A stretch of DNA of 5,903 bases from a bacterium (GTDB lineage: Bacteria; Latescibacterota; UBA2968). Below are positions 5,859 to 5,903 of this stretch, piece by piece. The notes beneath the pieces were generated by a model. That model made no database searches. It was not told the origin of the DNA and saw only the letters and a program-made list of their open reading frames with translations. A program made the position numbers and the translations under genes. The DNA lies in contig JAPUJS010000607.1 in assembly GCA_027296045.1 (NCBI GenBank), positions 1-5,903 on the forward strand, given 5' to 3'. The stretch's first letter is position 1; every line of letters begins with the position of its first letter.

Positions 5859-5903
5859 ACGTCCCCTCTCAATCTTCGGGATGTCGCTGAGACACCGACC
5901 ACA

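Noticed and set aside
5859..5903. Possible end of another - strand gene (frames ending WSVSQRHPED or RRLRGDV)
   Set aside because: Only 10-15 codons are visible, in two competing frames, with no recognisable motif, so no gene can be called.

Overview
The window reads as ordinary bacterial chromosome with about 50-55% GC and strong AAGGAGG ribosome-binding sites. Its gene mix is a DUF445 membrane protein, a lipase-maturation-factor-like protein, a secreted LamG/DUF1080-like protein, a DegT/StrS aminotransferase and a Gfo/Idh/MocA oxidoreductase. That mix recalls uncultivated, carbohydrate-oriented lineages such as Latescibacterota, Poribacteria or the PVC group. This placement is inferred from family content only; there is no marker gene here.

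Layout. Two gene blocks converge on a shared bidirectional terminator at 3036-3075. The left block, on the + strand, holds the 3' end of a DUF445 gene (1-372). Eleven bases later comes a long membrane protein in which a DCC-type CxxC thiol-disulfide domain is fused to a lipase maturation factor module (384-2210). After 118 bases with a possible promoter comes a small secreted beta-sandwich protein (2329-3012). The right block, on the - strand, is read from right to left: a Gfo/Idh/MocA oxidoreductase (5858-4815), a 12-codon mini-ORF with its own strong Shine-Dalgarno (4799-4761), a DegT/DnrJ/EryC1/StrS aminotransferase starting at GTG (4740-3553), and a frame-disrupted short gene (3461-3100).

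Function. The right block looks like a sugar-modifying or sugar-catabolising operon. An NAD(P)-dependent dehydrogenase producing a keto-sugar, followed by a PLP sugar aminotransferase, is a classic pairing, but the substrate cannot be read from the sequence. Two members of this operon appear to be decayed. The mini-ORF resembles the start of a phytanoyl-CoA dioxygenase (PhyH) gene. The last gene keeps what look like the first strands and the C-terminus of a TIM barrel, joined out of frame. The left block is probably envelope-related: two membrane proteins and one exported protein.

I found no CRISPR array, RNA gene, transposon or phage-like system. The points most worth a second look are the DCC-LMF fusion and the two gene scars in the sugar operon.
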